The notes below the pieces were generated by a model. The model ran no database searches. It saw only the letters and a list, made by a program, of their open reading frames with translations, and was not told the origin of the DNA. The position numbers were made by a program, and so were the translations under genes. Below are positions 1 through 8,816 of a DNA stretch of 20,482 bases, piece after piece; position 1 is the first letter of the stretch, and each line of letters starts with the position of its first letter. This DNA is from Bordetella parapertussis (GTDB lineage Bacteria; Cyanobacteriota; Cyanobacteriia; PCC-6307; Cyanobiaceae): the NCBI GenBank assembly GCA_943324725.2, contig CALPMR020000020.1:1-20482 (forward strand), given 5' to 3'.

Positions 1-773
1 CCCTCGCAGATCAGGTCGCGGCCCTCCACCAGCTGGATGCCCATCTGCTGGGCCAGATAGCTGTGCTCGAAGTAGGCGCTGTTGAACACTCCCGGAGTGA
101 GCAGCACCACCTTGGGAGTGTCGGTCCAGGGGGCGAGTTCCCGCAGGGTCTGAAGCAGCTGGGAGGCGTAGTTGTCGATCGGCTGCACGGTGCGACCGGC
201 GAACAGGCTGGGGAAGATGCGCTTCATCACCCGCCGGTTTTCGAGGAAGTAGGCCACGCCCGAGGGGCAGCGCAGGTTGTCCTCCAGCACCCGCCAGGTG
301 CCCTGGCCATCGCGCACCAGATCGAGGCCGGAGATGTGGCACCAGCGCCCCAGGGGCGGAATCAGGCCCTGCATCTGGGGCCGCCAGCCCTGGGAACTCT
401 CCACGTCTTCCCGCGGCACGACGCCGTCGGCCATGATCCGGCCCTCGCCGTAGACATCGGCCAGGAACTGATCGATCGCCTCCAGGCGCTGGATCAGGCC
501 GCGCTCGAGGCGCTGCCACTCGCCGGCCCCGATCAGCCGCGGCAAGGGGTCAAAGGGCAGGATGCGCTCCACCCCCTGGCTGCCGGAATCGTTGAGGCGG
601 AAGGTGGCGCCGAGGCGCCGCAGCAACATGCCGGCGGCGACATGGTTGTGATTGAGCTGGTCCAGGCCCATCTGCCCGAGGGAGGAGAGCAGGGGTGTGA
701 GCGAGGCCCGGGGTTGGTCGGCGGCGCTGAAGTACTCGTCGTAGCCATGGCTGGGTCGGTACTCAGTGAACAT
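1..773 (-). CDS. Circularly permuted type 2 ATP-grasp protein, partial (C-terminus outside window)
   Basis: The reverse strand is open from an ATG at 773 to the window edge, giving the first 257 residues; the remainder is cut off. The N-terminus begins MFTEYRPSHGYDEYF. It is followed by HNHVAAGMLLRRLGATFRLN, a DVYGEGRI stretch, HISGLDLVRDGQGTWRVLEDN and CPSGVAYFLENRRVMKRIFP. This series is typical of the COG2308 / DUF404-DUF407 circularly permuted ATP-grasp family, which is related to glutathionylspermidine-synthase-like ligases. Family members probably form an ATP-dependent peptide-like bond in the cytoplasm, but the substrate is unknown. They often sit beside alpha-E and transglutaminase-like genes, which here would lie outside the window. 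No clear Shine-Dalgarno sequence precedes the ATG, and an in-frame TTG lies just upstream. The family call is firm; the function is unresolved. Confidence 0.88.
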   Translation of the reverse strand, partial: MFTEYRPSHGYDEYFSAADQPRASLTPLLSSLGQMGLDQLNHNHVAAGMLLRRLGATFRLNDSGSQGVERILPFDPLPRLIGAGEWQRLERGLIQRLEAIDQFLADVYGEGRIMADGVVPREDVESSQGWRPQMQGLIPPLGRWCHISGLDLVRDGQGTWRVLEDNLRCPSGVAYFLENRRVMKRIFPSLFAGRTVQPIDNYASQLLQTLRELAPWTDTPKVVLLTPGVFNSAYFEHSYLAQQMGIQLVEGRDLICE

Positions 774-1309
774 GCGCGCGCTGCAGATCAGCCAATCCTG
801 CTGTGGCGTCGGGGCCCCGGCTGGTCACTTTCGCTACAGGAATCCGCCTGCCCTGCGCCGATCGGCCGGCCCGGGCCCCTTTGGATGACTGGCCGGAGGG
901 GCAGCTCGCCAGATCAGGTCATCACCGTTGAGGGCTGCGCGGCTTCTGGGACAGGGCTCTGGTGAGCGTTGGAGATCTCAGTTCTCCCGATTCGGGGGCG
1001 CAGGCCGGTTGCGACGCGGTGAGGCCCTGCTGTCCAGGGCGGGCCTCAATCGTTCAGGGTGCTGGCCATGGCTGAGGCTCCTGCAGGGTGGTTGTTCCTG
1101 TCGTGAGGGCATCCCTGCCGCACCGGGGGCTCCAGATCGCGTCTTGCACTCGAGCGTGCAGCGAACTGCCGGCCGCGATCCCGTCCCGGACGACCACGGC
1201 AGGACGGCGGCCTGATCCAGCCTGAGGGGCGGTCAACCTGTTGAATTCTGATCGGCAATCGACGTTCAGCAGGCTCCTTGATGCCTGAATGTGTTCCCGC
1301 TAGGTCTCG
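774..1309. other. Intergenic region with no recognised gene
   Basis: This is 536 bp between the divergently placed ATP-grasp and PilZ genes. Short open frames exist on both strands, but none has a convincing start, domain or codon pattern. No tRNA-like fold was seen. A small hairpin can form at 1145-1160 (TGCAC / GTGCA arms around TCGAGC). The 5' regulatory regions of both flanking genes must lie here, but I could not identify a good -10/-35 pair. Confidence 0.5.
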
Positions 1310-1828
1310 ATGGCGCCTGCTCAGGCAACAATGGAGAACCTGTCAGGCGAGCAGATGATTGGGCCTCAGGGTTTTCGCCAAGGCGCAGCTGACGACTCCA
1401 ATGTGCTGCTCAGTGAAAACGGCGCTGCCCAGGCTCGCGAGTGGCTGGGGCATGAACACCGCCGGTTGCAGCGTTTCCCGGTGCAGGCCAGCCGACCGAT
1501 CGCTTTGCGCGAGCTCGATGGGGAGCAGGGCTTTGTCGGCCGTTGGCTGCTGGTGGACATCCTGGACATCAGCAAAGGTGGCATGTGCCTGATGGTTTCA
1601 GATGCCCATCACTTCCTGGCGGATCAGCATCTGATGCTGGACTTGCGCGCCCATCCCGATTTCGGCGTGCTGCGTCTGGAGGTCAAGGTGCGCTGGTGCC
1701 GCTGCTCCCGCAGCTTCACCACGTTTGGGGTGAGTTTCCTGGAGGCGCTGCCGGTGGTCCCGAGGCTGGAGATGGAGCGGCGCAGCGAGCGCCGTGATCC
1801 CAACGATCAACCGTGGGCTCAGGAGTGA
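1310..1828 (+). CDS. PilZ-domain protein, predicted c-di-GMP binding
   Basis: The 172-residue protein carries both parts of the PilZ signature: RxxxR at residues 51-55 (RRLQR) and DxSxxG at 86-91 (DISKGG). These are the residues that grip cyclic di-GMP in PilZ domains. The beta-rich segment from about 50 to 155 is the PilZ barrel, ending in a VSFLEALP-like strand. The first 45 residues and the charged tail (ERRSERRDPNDQP) are low in hydrophobicity. There is no signal peptide or membrane segment, so the protein is probably a small cytoplasmic effector. The ATG at 1310 is the longest start; in-frame ATGs at 1331 and 1355 are possible because no strong ribosome-binding site decides the matter. 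Its output partner cannot be inferred from the neighbours. Confidence 0.82.
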   Translation: MAPAQATMENLSGEQMIGPQGFRQGAADDSNVLLSENGAAQAREWLGHEHRRLQRFPVQASRPIALRELDGEQGFVGRWLLVDILDISKGGMCLMVSDAHHFLADQHLMLDLRAHPDFGVLRLEVKVRWCRCSRSFTTFGVSFLEALPVVPRLEMERRSERRDPNDQPWAQE

Positions 1829-2039
1829 ACCCTGCAGGCAAAGCACAAGTGCTGCGGCTGACCAGGTTCGTCACGCCAGGTTGCCGCAGCATGCTTCGGG
1901 TGGTGCGGAACAGCTGCCAATCGACAGCACATCGAGCTGGCTTGACAGAATCTTGGCGATCTGCGAGTAGCCAAGCAGGATCTTGGTAGGTGACTTTGCC
2001 CGCATCCTGCTAGATTTATGTAATCCAGTTTTGGCAGAA
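1829..2039. other. Intergenic region with possible -10 element
   Basis: This stretch is less GC-rich than the flanks. TGTAAT at 2019-2024 (one mismatch to TATAAT) and TAGATT at 2011-2016 lie just before the ATG at 2040 and could serve as a -10 box. TTGACA near 1943 is too far upstream to pair with either. The overlapping minus-strand frame here looks like a shadow, with no start context or recognisable domain. Confidence 0.3.
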
Positions 2040-2496
2040 ATGTATCCTCGTTGCCTTTTGCTGTTGATGGCCGCTGGAGCGGTCATTGCCTCGGCCGTTG
2101 CGCCGGCCCAAGGGTTCACGGTCACCAGTCCGCTCCCCTTGTCTGCCACTCTGGGCAGCAAGGCTGGCAAGCTCAACTTCCCAGGCTTCAGCACTGTCTT
2201 CAAGCCCGCTACCGCCATTTCCCTGGATTCCATCCTCCGCAACGTGTTGATCACGGCCAACGGAACTTCCTGGGGGGTTTCATCTATCACCCAATCAGCC
2301 GTCACCCAATACAGGCCGGTGGCAGCCGCTTCGATTTCAACTCCAGGCAATGTCTCCGTTAGTGGCAACTCCCATTGCGCCAGTGGGGCAATCCAGCACC
2401 AAGACCGCAAGCGATGTGCAAGCCGTCACAATTAGTCCTCGCACTCCTGGCACTGTTGTCGCAGCAACCGCCCCGGCGTCTCATGGTTGTGCCTGA
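2040..2496 (+). pseudogene. Exported protein gene, apparently frameshifted
   Basis: Translation from the ATG at 2040 gives a clear Sec-type signal peptide: basic start MYPR, hydrophobic core CLLLLMAAGAVIASA, and a likely cut near PAQG/F. A Ser/Thr/Val-rich secreted-type sequence then continues to about 2361. Beyond that the same frame becomes an unlikely run (HCASGAIQHQDRKRCASRHN) and stops at 2435. The next frame takes over smoothly with TPIAPVGQSSTKTASDVQAV and TISPRTPGTVVAATAP, ending at a TGA at 2494-2496. Omitting one base near 2366 would join the two into a protein of about 151 residues. I infer a one-base insertion or a sequencing error. No family was recognised. If the frame is genuine, the product is an unlinked 131-residue exported protein. 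Confidence 0.45.
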
Positions 2497-2654
2497 TTTT
2501 TTCTCCCTCGATGCAAGGCCAGCCTGGCACTCCTGAAACGGCAAACGTTTCAGCCCTCGCTTGGTTCAGATCCTGCTTCAACCTTTGCTGCTCCCCGTCG
2601 ACTGCGCTTGAGAATCAAAGACTCAGCTTGATCACAACTGTTCAATCTCCGTTG

Positions 2655-2834
2655 GTGATCAAGATCCAGGCCCTCTGTGCGCTGACTTGTTTGTTGACTG
2701 GATGCTGGTTTGTCAACCATCGCCTGGCTTCTGACTGCATCAGCATGTCGGCTGCTCTGGATGTGTCTTCTGGCGTTGTCTGTCGTGGCCAGCGAGGCAA
2801 AGCCGTATCCAGCTCTCCCGTCGGGACAGGTTGA
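2655..2834 (+). CDS. Possible small lipoprotein (doubtful)
   Basis: A GTG-started frame of 59 residues begins with a short basic/hydrophobic leader ending in a good lipobox, KIQALCALTCLLTGC (LTGC). The rest has no recognised domain. No Shine-Dalgarno sequence precedes the GTG, which lies inside the right arm of a 9-bp inverted repeat. The frame overlaps the other low-confidence candidate at 2710-3045 in a different phase, so at most one is real. It could also be the remnant 5' end of a decayed lipoprotein gene. Confidence 0.22.
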   Translation: MIKIQALCALTCLLTGCWFVNHRLASDCISMSAALDVSSGVVCRGQRGKAVSSSPVGTG

Positions 2835-3045
2835 TCAAGGCTTTGATCAGACAACGGCGCTCCAGATTGAAAAGACCTTGCCAGCTTGTGGTGTCGGCTT
2901 CTCAATCAGCCGTTACAGCCAGAATGCTTCATCTTCAAAACGGTTCGCGCTCCAGGGGCTCAGCTGGAATCGGTTCTTCATGGTGCCGCAGCTGGATATC
3001 CTGGCTGAAGGGGTCTCCATCCACCACACGCAATTTCCTGGCTGA
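2710..3045 (+). CDS. Possible small exported protein (doubtful)
   Basis: A 111-residue frame starts at TTG 2710, or 94 residues from ATG 2761. It opens with a hydrophobic leader (LLWMCLLALSVVASEA/KP) that looks like a signal peptide with an A-x-A-type cut. The rest (for example QVDQGFDQTTALQIEKTL and SWNRFFMVPQLDILAEG) is plausible as protein but matches nothing I recognise. There is no ribosome-binding site before either start. The frame closes at 3045, and another frame stays open for about 150 bp beyond, which may mean a frameshift. It overlaps the lipoprotein-like frame at 2655-2834. Confidence 0.27.
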   Translation: MSTIAWLLTASACRLLWMCLLALSVVASEAKPYPALPSGQVDQGFDQTTALQIEKTLPACGVGFSISRYSQNASSSKRFALQGLSWNRFFMVPQLDILAEGVSIHHTQFPG

Positions 3046-3260
3046 GATGCAAGCAGGAATCGCGCTCTCGTCACCGGTTCGAAAGCGACCTGCTCCCGAT
3101 CATGCCGAACTGCTTGCCCTGCCTGAAGGGGTAGCACCTTGCGCGAGCGAGGTCGTTAAAGTGAATTTACAGATGCCAAATGACACTTGCCATCCAGGGT
3201 AAGCTAGGCAGCAACTCCGAAGCGACTGCGCCAGCGCAGGTCATGAAAATTAATTATTTT

Positions 3261-3300
3261 TTGACTATCGCGTGCAAGTCGTTCGTCAATGTAAACAATA
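3261..3300 (+). promoter_or_regulatory. AT-rich putative promoter of the HpsJ-like gene
   Basis: TTGACT at 3261-3266 is a near-consensus -35 box. GTCAAT at 3285-3290 lies 18 nt downstream but is a poor -10. The surrounding 60 bp is the most AT-rich stretch in the window and ends 12 nt before the ATG. A promoter is likely here, but its exact elements are uncertain. Confidence 0.3.
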
Positions 3301-3312
3301 AAAAGAATAACA

Positions 3313-4167
3313 ATGAGTAGCGCCAAGCAGCTTGCTGCGATGTTTCGCAATTTCTCGACCGCGTTGTTCGGGATTTTTATTATTTGTGTTGTTTCTGACA
3401 ATTTGCCTCTCAGGGTGCTAGAGCCATCCTGGCAATTTACATTTGCGGCTAGCTTGGTCAGGTTCGTGACCATAGCAATGGCGGGGTATGGATTCCTGCA
3501 TTTGTCTTGTTATCTGTCGCCCTCTCCACGGCAGCAGGATGCCTACCTGGGCAAGGTTGGGAAGATGGCGCAGATGGCGGTGATTGGCTTTTTGTTGTTG
3601 ATCCCCTTGATTGGTTATTCGGGCTATTCGAACATCAGGCGAATTGATTCCGGCAATGCGCAGCAGAAGCTTCTCACTCAGCGAAATGTCACTAGCTTGG
3701 TCAAGGCCATCAATGACTCTGCGACCCCTCGGCAGTTGCAGGCGCAGATGGTTGCCTTGCATGGCCCGCGCATCAGCAACGACGCCCTCCAGATTCCGCT
3801 GCAAACCCTGAAGGCGGAGGCTATAAGTTCGGTCAAGCAGGCTCAGAATATGATTGAAGGTAGGCTTAAGGGCCCTGATTCGCCCGACTACCTTACGCTA
3901 TACAGGCAGCTTATCCGCACCGCTCTTTTGGCGGCTGTGTCGGCTTTTGGGATGGCCTCCGTTGCCTGGAATCCCAGAACCAATCAAAGTCTGCTGACGG
4001 CTTGGATTGAAGCTTTTAGCTCCTTGGCTCGCGGGCTGAGGCGCACTCGAATCCAGCGATCTTGGTCCAAATGGTCGTCTGCGATCAAGAAAAAATATGC
4101 ACGCAACAGAATGATGCGAGCCAGGCAAAACCGCTCCAGGCGGCGTAGACGAGGTGTCAATCTTTAG
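3313..4167 (+). CDS. HpsJ-like membrane protein
   Basis: The 284-residue protein has predicted membrane segments at about 13-30, 44-68, 86-104 and 200-219. A cytoplasmic or periplasmic helical region lies between about 110 and 198, and the tail from 241 is very basic, ending RSRRRRRGVNL. The N-terminal pattern LPLRVLEPSWQF, a second hydrophobic stretch, then MAVIGFLLLIPLIGYSGYSN resembles the cyanobacterial HpsJ family. This family is named after a hormogonium polysaccharide secretion gene and is often found with cyanoexosortase or pilus/polysaccharide loci. A role in exopolysaccharide or surface export is known only for some relatives. No other hps, pilin or exosortase gene is visible. The gene is clearly less GC-rich than the urease genes that follow, which suggests a different history. 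The ATG at 3313 starts in an AT-rich leader without a strong ribosome-binding site. Confidence 0.62.
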   Translation: MSSAKQLAAMFRNFSTALFGIFIICVVSDNLPLRVLEPSWQFTFAASLVRFVTIAMAGYGFLHLSCYLSPSPRQQDAYLGKVGKMAQMAVIGFLLLIPLIGYSGYSNIRRIDSGNAQQKLLTQRNVTSLVKAINDSATPRQLQAQMVALHGPRISNDALQIPLQTLKAEAISSVKQAQNMIEGRLKGPDSPDYLTLYRQLIRTALLAAVSAFGMASVAWNPRTNQSLLTAWIEAFSSLARGLRRTRIQRSWSKWSSAIKKKYARNRMMRARQNRSRRRRRGVNL

Positions 4168-4333
4168 GCTTCTGAGCGACAGAGAGAGCAGGGGCGCAGG
4201 AAAGGCCAGCGCTTGAAGTTGCGATTATACGAGAATCCAGAGATCAGCCGGAGTGGATCAAGGCCGAGGATGGAGCTTCTTGCTGCTGCATTCGGTCCGT
4301 CCATCGATCACGCCAGTGCCTGTTTGCCTGAGT
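4168..4333. other. Convergent intergenic spacer
   Basis: This is 166 bp between the 3' ends of the HpsJ-like gene (plus) and ureC (minus). A terminator would be expected for each transcript, but no GC-rich hairpin with a T run was found on either strand. Confidence 0.4.
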
Positions 4334-6043
<1,710 letters not shown>

Positions 6044-6115
6044 GGCGGGCGCTGGGTAGGCGTTTGCGGAGGGTATGGGGAAAGGGACCGCCTGGGCTGG
6101 GGCGGTTGAACGGCT

Positions 6116-6141
6116 GCCGCCGGGCTGCAGGAGCCGGCGGG
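6116..6141 (-). other. Intercistronic hairpin between ureB and ureC
   Basis: CCGCCGG at 6117-6123 and CCGGCGG at 6134-6140 can pair into a 7-bp GC stem with a 10-nt loop. It sits only 2 nt after the ureB stop on the minus-strand transcript. There is no T run, so it is more likely an RNA-stability or spacing element than a terminator. Confidence 0.3.
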
Positions 6142-6142
6142 C

Positions 6143-6460
6143 TCAGTCCAGCGGTCCGTTGATCAGGCCGTTGAAGCCGAAGACGCGGCGTTCGCCGGCG
6201 TAGGGCACCAGCTGCACGTCGCGGCTGTCGCCCGGCTCGAAGCGGATCGCCGTGCCGGCGGGAATGTCGAGCCGCAAACCCAGGGCGGCCTGGCGATCGA
6301 AGGCCAGGGCACCGTTGGCCTCATGGAAGTGGAAATGGGAGCCCACCTGCACCGGCCGATCGCCGGTGTTGGCCACCGTCAGGGTGGTGACCGGCCGGCC
6401 GGCATTGAGCTCCAGGTGGCCTGGTTCGGGCAGCAGTTCGCCGGGGATGAGCGGGGCCAT
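6143..6460 (-). CDS. ureB: Urease subunit beta
   Basis: A 105-residue small structural subunit of urease that packs against UreC in the (UreABC)3 complex. It starts [19 protein letters not shown] and contains the family hallmarks [20 protein letters not shown] and [16 protein letters not shown], then ends with [13 protein letters not shown]. The length is standard for separate UreB proteins. It lies 23 bp after ureA, which indicates co-transcription, and 99 bp before ureC. No strong Shine-Dalgarno sequence precedes the ATG, which is common in cyanobacteria. Confidence 0.98.
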   Translation of the reverse strand: MAPLIPGELLPEPGHLELNAGRPVTTLTVANTGDRPVQVGSHFHFHEANGALAFDRQAALGLRLDIPAGTAIRFEPGDSRDVQLVPYAGERRVFGFNGLINGPLD

Positions 6461-6483
6461 GGCGGGAAAGGTGAGGTCAGGTG

Positions 6484-6786
6484 TCAGCGGATCGGCTCAT
6501 GCAGGGTGACGAGCTTGGTGCCATCGAGAAACACCGCTTCGATCTGCACCTGCGGAATCAGCTCCGGCACCCCCTCCATCACCTGGTCCCGGTTCAGCCA
6601 GGTGCAGCCCTCCTCCATCAGATCGGCCACACTCTTGCCGTCTCTTGCCCCTTCCAGCACCTGGAAACTCAGCCAGGCCACCGATTCGGGGTGGTTGAGC
6701 CGCAGGCCCCGGTTGAGACGGCGTTCGGCCAGCAGGGCGGCGGTGACGATCAGGAGCTTGTCCTTCTCCTGGGGGCTCAGGTGCAT
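6484..6786 (-). CDS. ureA: Urease subunit gamma
   Basis: A 100-residue gamma subunit of urease. The sequence [20 protein letters not shown], then [19 protein letters not shown], the DLMEEG motif, [20 protein letters not shown] and the terminal LHEPIR match the family from end to end. It is structural and joins UreB and UreC in the trimeric enzyme. It lies 54 bp after ureD and 23 bp before ureB on the same strand. Confidence 0.98.
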   Translation of the reverse strand: MHLSPQEKDKLLIVTAALLAERRLNRGLRLNHPESVAWLSFQVLEGARDGKSVADLMEEGCTWLNRDQVMEGVPELIPQVQIEAVFLDGTKLVTLHEPIR

Positions 6787-6840
6787 GGTCTGGACGGAGG
6801 TGTCACCACTTTGGCAGTGATGCCCGCCCCAGACTGTTCA

Positions 6841-7833
6841 TCAGCGCAGTGGCTCTTCCTGGAAGGGCCACACCCGCGGCAGCTCCGGCGCCGCCAGGCC
6901 CCGGGCCGCCCGGATCCGAGACCAGATGCGCGTGAACCAGCTGCGGGCCGCCGTGGTCGAGGGGCCGCGGTAGCGGGCCACCAGGCCGGGTTCGAGGGCG
7001 CCGCAGGCCATCTCCCCCACCAGCCCCTGGCGCTCCTGGCGGCACTGGTCCAGCAGGGCGGCGAGCTCGCCGGCCGGCAGGGTCGCGGGGGCGGCCCACA
7101 CCAGGGAGCCGAACACCGGTTGCCCCCCCATGCCGTGCTCGCCCTGCAGGCTCTCCCCCCCCAGTTCGATCCTGTCCACCAGCACCCAGCTGCCACCGCC
7201 TGAGTCCAGCTGGGGAGTGTCGACATCGTCCTGAACGTCGCTGCCAGCTTCCAGCCGGCGGATCTCCAGCAGCGAGCGCCAGCGGCCGGCGCCGAGCTGT
7301 TCGCCCGCGGCGCTGCGGCCTAAGCGCACCACTTCGGCCCCCAGCCAGCTGGCCGTGGCGGCCAGGGTCACCCGCGCCCGCTGCTCATAGAGCCCATCGG
7401 CGTAGAGCACCAACTCCTGGGGCAGCCATTCCAGATCGGCGCCGGCGGCCAGCTCGATGTTCAGCTCCTGCAGGGCCCAGTCCCCCTGGGGTGCCCGCCG
7501 CGAGCGGCCGATCGAGCCATACACCTTCTGGGCCGCCACGCTGGTGATCAGGGCCCGGCTGTCGGCCGCCAGGGCAATGTCAACGCTGAGGCGATCGCCC
7601 CCCACCAGGCCGCCGGCCGTGTGCAGCAGGGGCAGCTCGCAGCGGCCATCGGCCCGCAGGAAGCCGCGCTGCACCTTGAGGGGGGCATTGCAGCGCCCCT
7701 GGAAGCGGGTGCCGGTGGCTGAGAGCTCAAAGCGCAGTCGGGCCTGGCCATGCCAGGGGGGCTGGGGCGACGGCCCGGGGCGATCGTCTTCGGGCTGGAG
7801 TGGCAGGGAAATCGCGGCAACGCGCCAGGCCAT
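6841..7833 (-). CDS. ureD: Urease accessory protein UreD
   Basis: A 330-residue urease maturation factor. UreD binds apo-urease and recruits UreF and UreG for nickel insertion. Diagnostic segments are QRGFLRADGRCELPLLHTAG, directly followed by GLVGGDRLSVDI, and SVAAQKVYGSIGRSRR, which corresponds to the family's TQAAxKxYRS region. Further along are LEWLPQELVLYADGLYEQRA and ERQGLVGEMACGALEPGLVA. It is the first gene of the minus-strand structural run ureD-A-B-C, and the ATG at 7833 faces the ureE operon across a 329-bp divergent spacer. The length is slightly above that of typical UreD, with a divergent proline-rich N-terminus. Confidence 0.95.
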   Translation of the reverse strand: MAWRVAAISLPLQPEDDRPGPSPQPPWHGQARLRFELSATGTRFQGRCNAPLKVQRGFLRADGRCELPLLHTAGGLVGGDRLSVDIALAADSRALITSVAAQKVYGSIGRSRRAPQGDWALQELNIELAAGADLEWLPQELVLYADGLYEQRARVTLAATASWLGAEVVRLGRSAAGEQLGAGRWRSLLEIRRLEAGSDVQDDVDTPQLDSGGGSWVLVDRIELGGESLQGEHGMGGQPVFGSLVWAAPATLPAGELAALLDQCRQERQGLVGEMACGALEPGLVARYRGPSTTAARSWFTRIWSRIRAARGLAAPELPRVWPFQEEPLR

Positions 7834-8162
7834 GGTGGCCGATGGTCCGGGCGTGGTGGCGGCCCCTGGCGAGCCGGGCGGTCGTGCCGGTCCCCCGTGT
7901 CATCTGGCGAGGAGGCTTGCCGATGGCTCTCGCTTCGATCGGCTCAATCAGCGGCGCTGCTGCCTTGGCGGCATCCGAACCACCAACTTCAGGCCCAGGT
8001 TGCAGCGTGTCGGGGGTGAGACGGGTCGCTGCTGGGGCGGGGGCTGGCTGATGGGTTTCCAGGCGTCATCCCCGGGGCGGTGGGTTCCGCTGCCGTCCGA
8101 CCTGGCCCCAGTCGCTGGGGTGGCTTCGCCAGGGCACACTGTGCTGGTGCTGGCTCCCGGGG
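7834..8162. promoter_or_regulatory. Divergent ureD/ureE regulatory spacer
   Basis: This 329-bp spacer must carry the promoters of ureDABC (minus) and ureEFG (plus). It contains no GTA-N8-TAC-like NtcA site; neither GTA nor TAC occurs on the plus strand. Two small symmetric elements lie near ureE: 8106-8120 (CCCCAG, loop TCG, CTGGGG) and 8134-8144 (GCACA, C, TGTGC). The second ends 18 nt before the ureE start codon and could be an operator or chance. No convincing -10/-35 pair was found. Confidence 0.35.
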
Positions 8163-8816
8163 GTGGCTGCGGTGAACGACAACGCCCTCACTCCTGACGC
8201 TCCGGCCGACCAGGCAACGGCCGCCATCACTCCAGCCATCGACGCCAGAGAGGCCCCGCCCATCAGCCTCACCCGGCGGGATCTGGCCGCCCCAGACGAC
8301 AGTGCCGCCCTCGGCAAGAGTGGCCAGCCCCGCTGGGTTCTGGCCCTCAGCGCCGACGAACGCACCCGCCTGCGGGGCCGGCGCCACAGCCGCTGCGGCC
8401 AGCCCCTGCTGCTGCAGTTGCCCCGCGGTGAGCCGCTGCAGCCGGGGGAATGGCTGGGCGGCGACGACGGCCCGGCGCTGGTGCGGGTCGAGGCCGCCGC
8501 CGAATCCCTGCTGCTGGTGCGGGCCGCCGATCCCCTGGAGCTGCTGCGGGCGGCCTATCACCTCGGCAATCGTCATGTCGCCCTGGAGGTGACGGCCACG
8601 GAGCTGCGGTTGCTGGACGACCCCGTGCTCGCCGATCTGCTGCGGCAGCGGGGCCTGCGGCTGGAACAGCGGCTGGCCCCCTTCCTTCCCGAGGGCGGTG
8701 CCTACGCGGCGATCGGCCACAGCCACAGCCACAGCCATGGGCATGGTCATGGGCACGGACCGGAGGCCAGCCATCGCCACGGATCGGAAGCCACCCACTC
8801 CCAAAGTCCGGCGTGA
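8163..8816 (+). CDS. ureE: Urease accessory protein UreE, His-rich nickel metallochaperone
   Basis: UreE delivers nickel to the UreG-UreF-UreD maturation complex. The core (about residues 58-175) contains LTRRD-type and RGRRHSRCGQPLLLQLPRGE segments and the conserved AYHLGNRHVALEV. The second histidine of HLGNRH (H138) corresponds to the metal-binding residue at the dimer interface of known UreE. The C-terminus (from 186) is a histidine tail with seven His alternating with Ser/Gly, then three more. This is a nickel-storage feature of some UreE proteins. At 217 residues from the GTG at 8163 it is longer than usual, because about 35-55 residues of low-complexity Ala/Asp/Pro precede the core. 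The true start may be further downstream, but no in-frame ATG is available. The stop overlaps the ureF start. Confidence 0.93.
   Translation: MAAVNDNALTPDAPADQATAAITPAIDAREAPPISLTRRDLAAPDDSAALGKSGQPRWVLALSADERTRLRGRRHSRCGQPLLLQLPRGEPLQPGEWLGGDDGPALVRVEAAAESLLLVRAADPLELLRAAYHLGNRHVALEVTATELRLLDDPVLADLLRQRGLRLEQRLAPFLPEGGAYAAIGHSHSHSHGHGHGHGPEASHRHGSEATHSQSPA

Larger units (their letters stand above)
2497..3312. other. Degenerate region with signal-peptide fragments and inverted repeats
   Basis: No healthy gene can be assigned across about 800 bp. Several frames open and close in short pieces, some resembling signal peptides. Two perfect inverted repeats are present: 2534-2552 (TGAAACG, loop GCAAA, CGTTTCA) and 2627-2663 (CTTGATCAC and GTGATCAAG separated by 19 nt). 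Neither is followed by a T run. The stretch after about 3240 turns AT-rich and probably holds the promoter of the next gene. The whole region could be decayed exported-protein genes; no insertion-sequence ends or transposase fragments were seen. Confidence 0.4.

Noticed and set aside
63..965. 300-codon plus-strand frame at the left end
   Set aside because: It lies opposite the ATP-grasp gene, whose conserved motifs are unmistakable on the minus strand.
1871..2410. 179-codon minus-strand frame over the exported-protein gene
   Set aside because: The plus strand encodes a good signal peptide there; the minus-strand product has no signal, domain or start context.
3204..3473. 89-codon minus-strand frame with a hydrophobic stretch, antisense to the start of the HpsJ-like gene
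   Set aside because: The hydrophobic run is the complement of a membrane segment on the other strand; there is no independent support.
8719..8758. Short tandem-like repeat of CACAGC / CATGGG units
   Set aside because: It simply encodes the histidine-rich tail of UreE and is not an independent repeat or CRISPR-like array.
7989..8804. 271-codon minus-strand frame opposite ureE
   Set aside because: A shadow of ureE: rich in Gln/Gly/Pro and without motifs, while ureE on the other strand has clear conserved residues.
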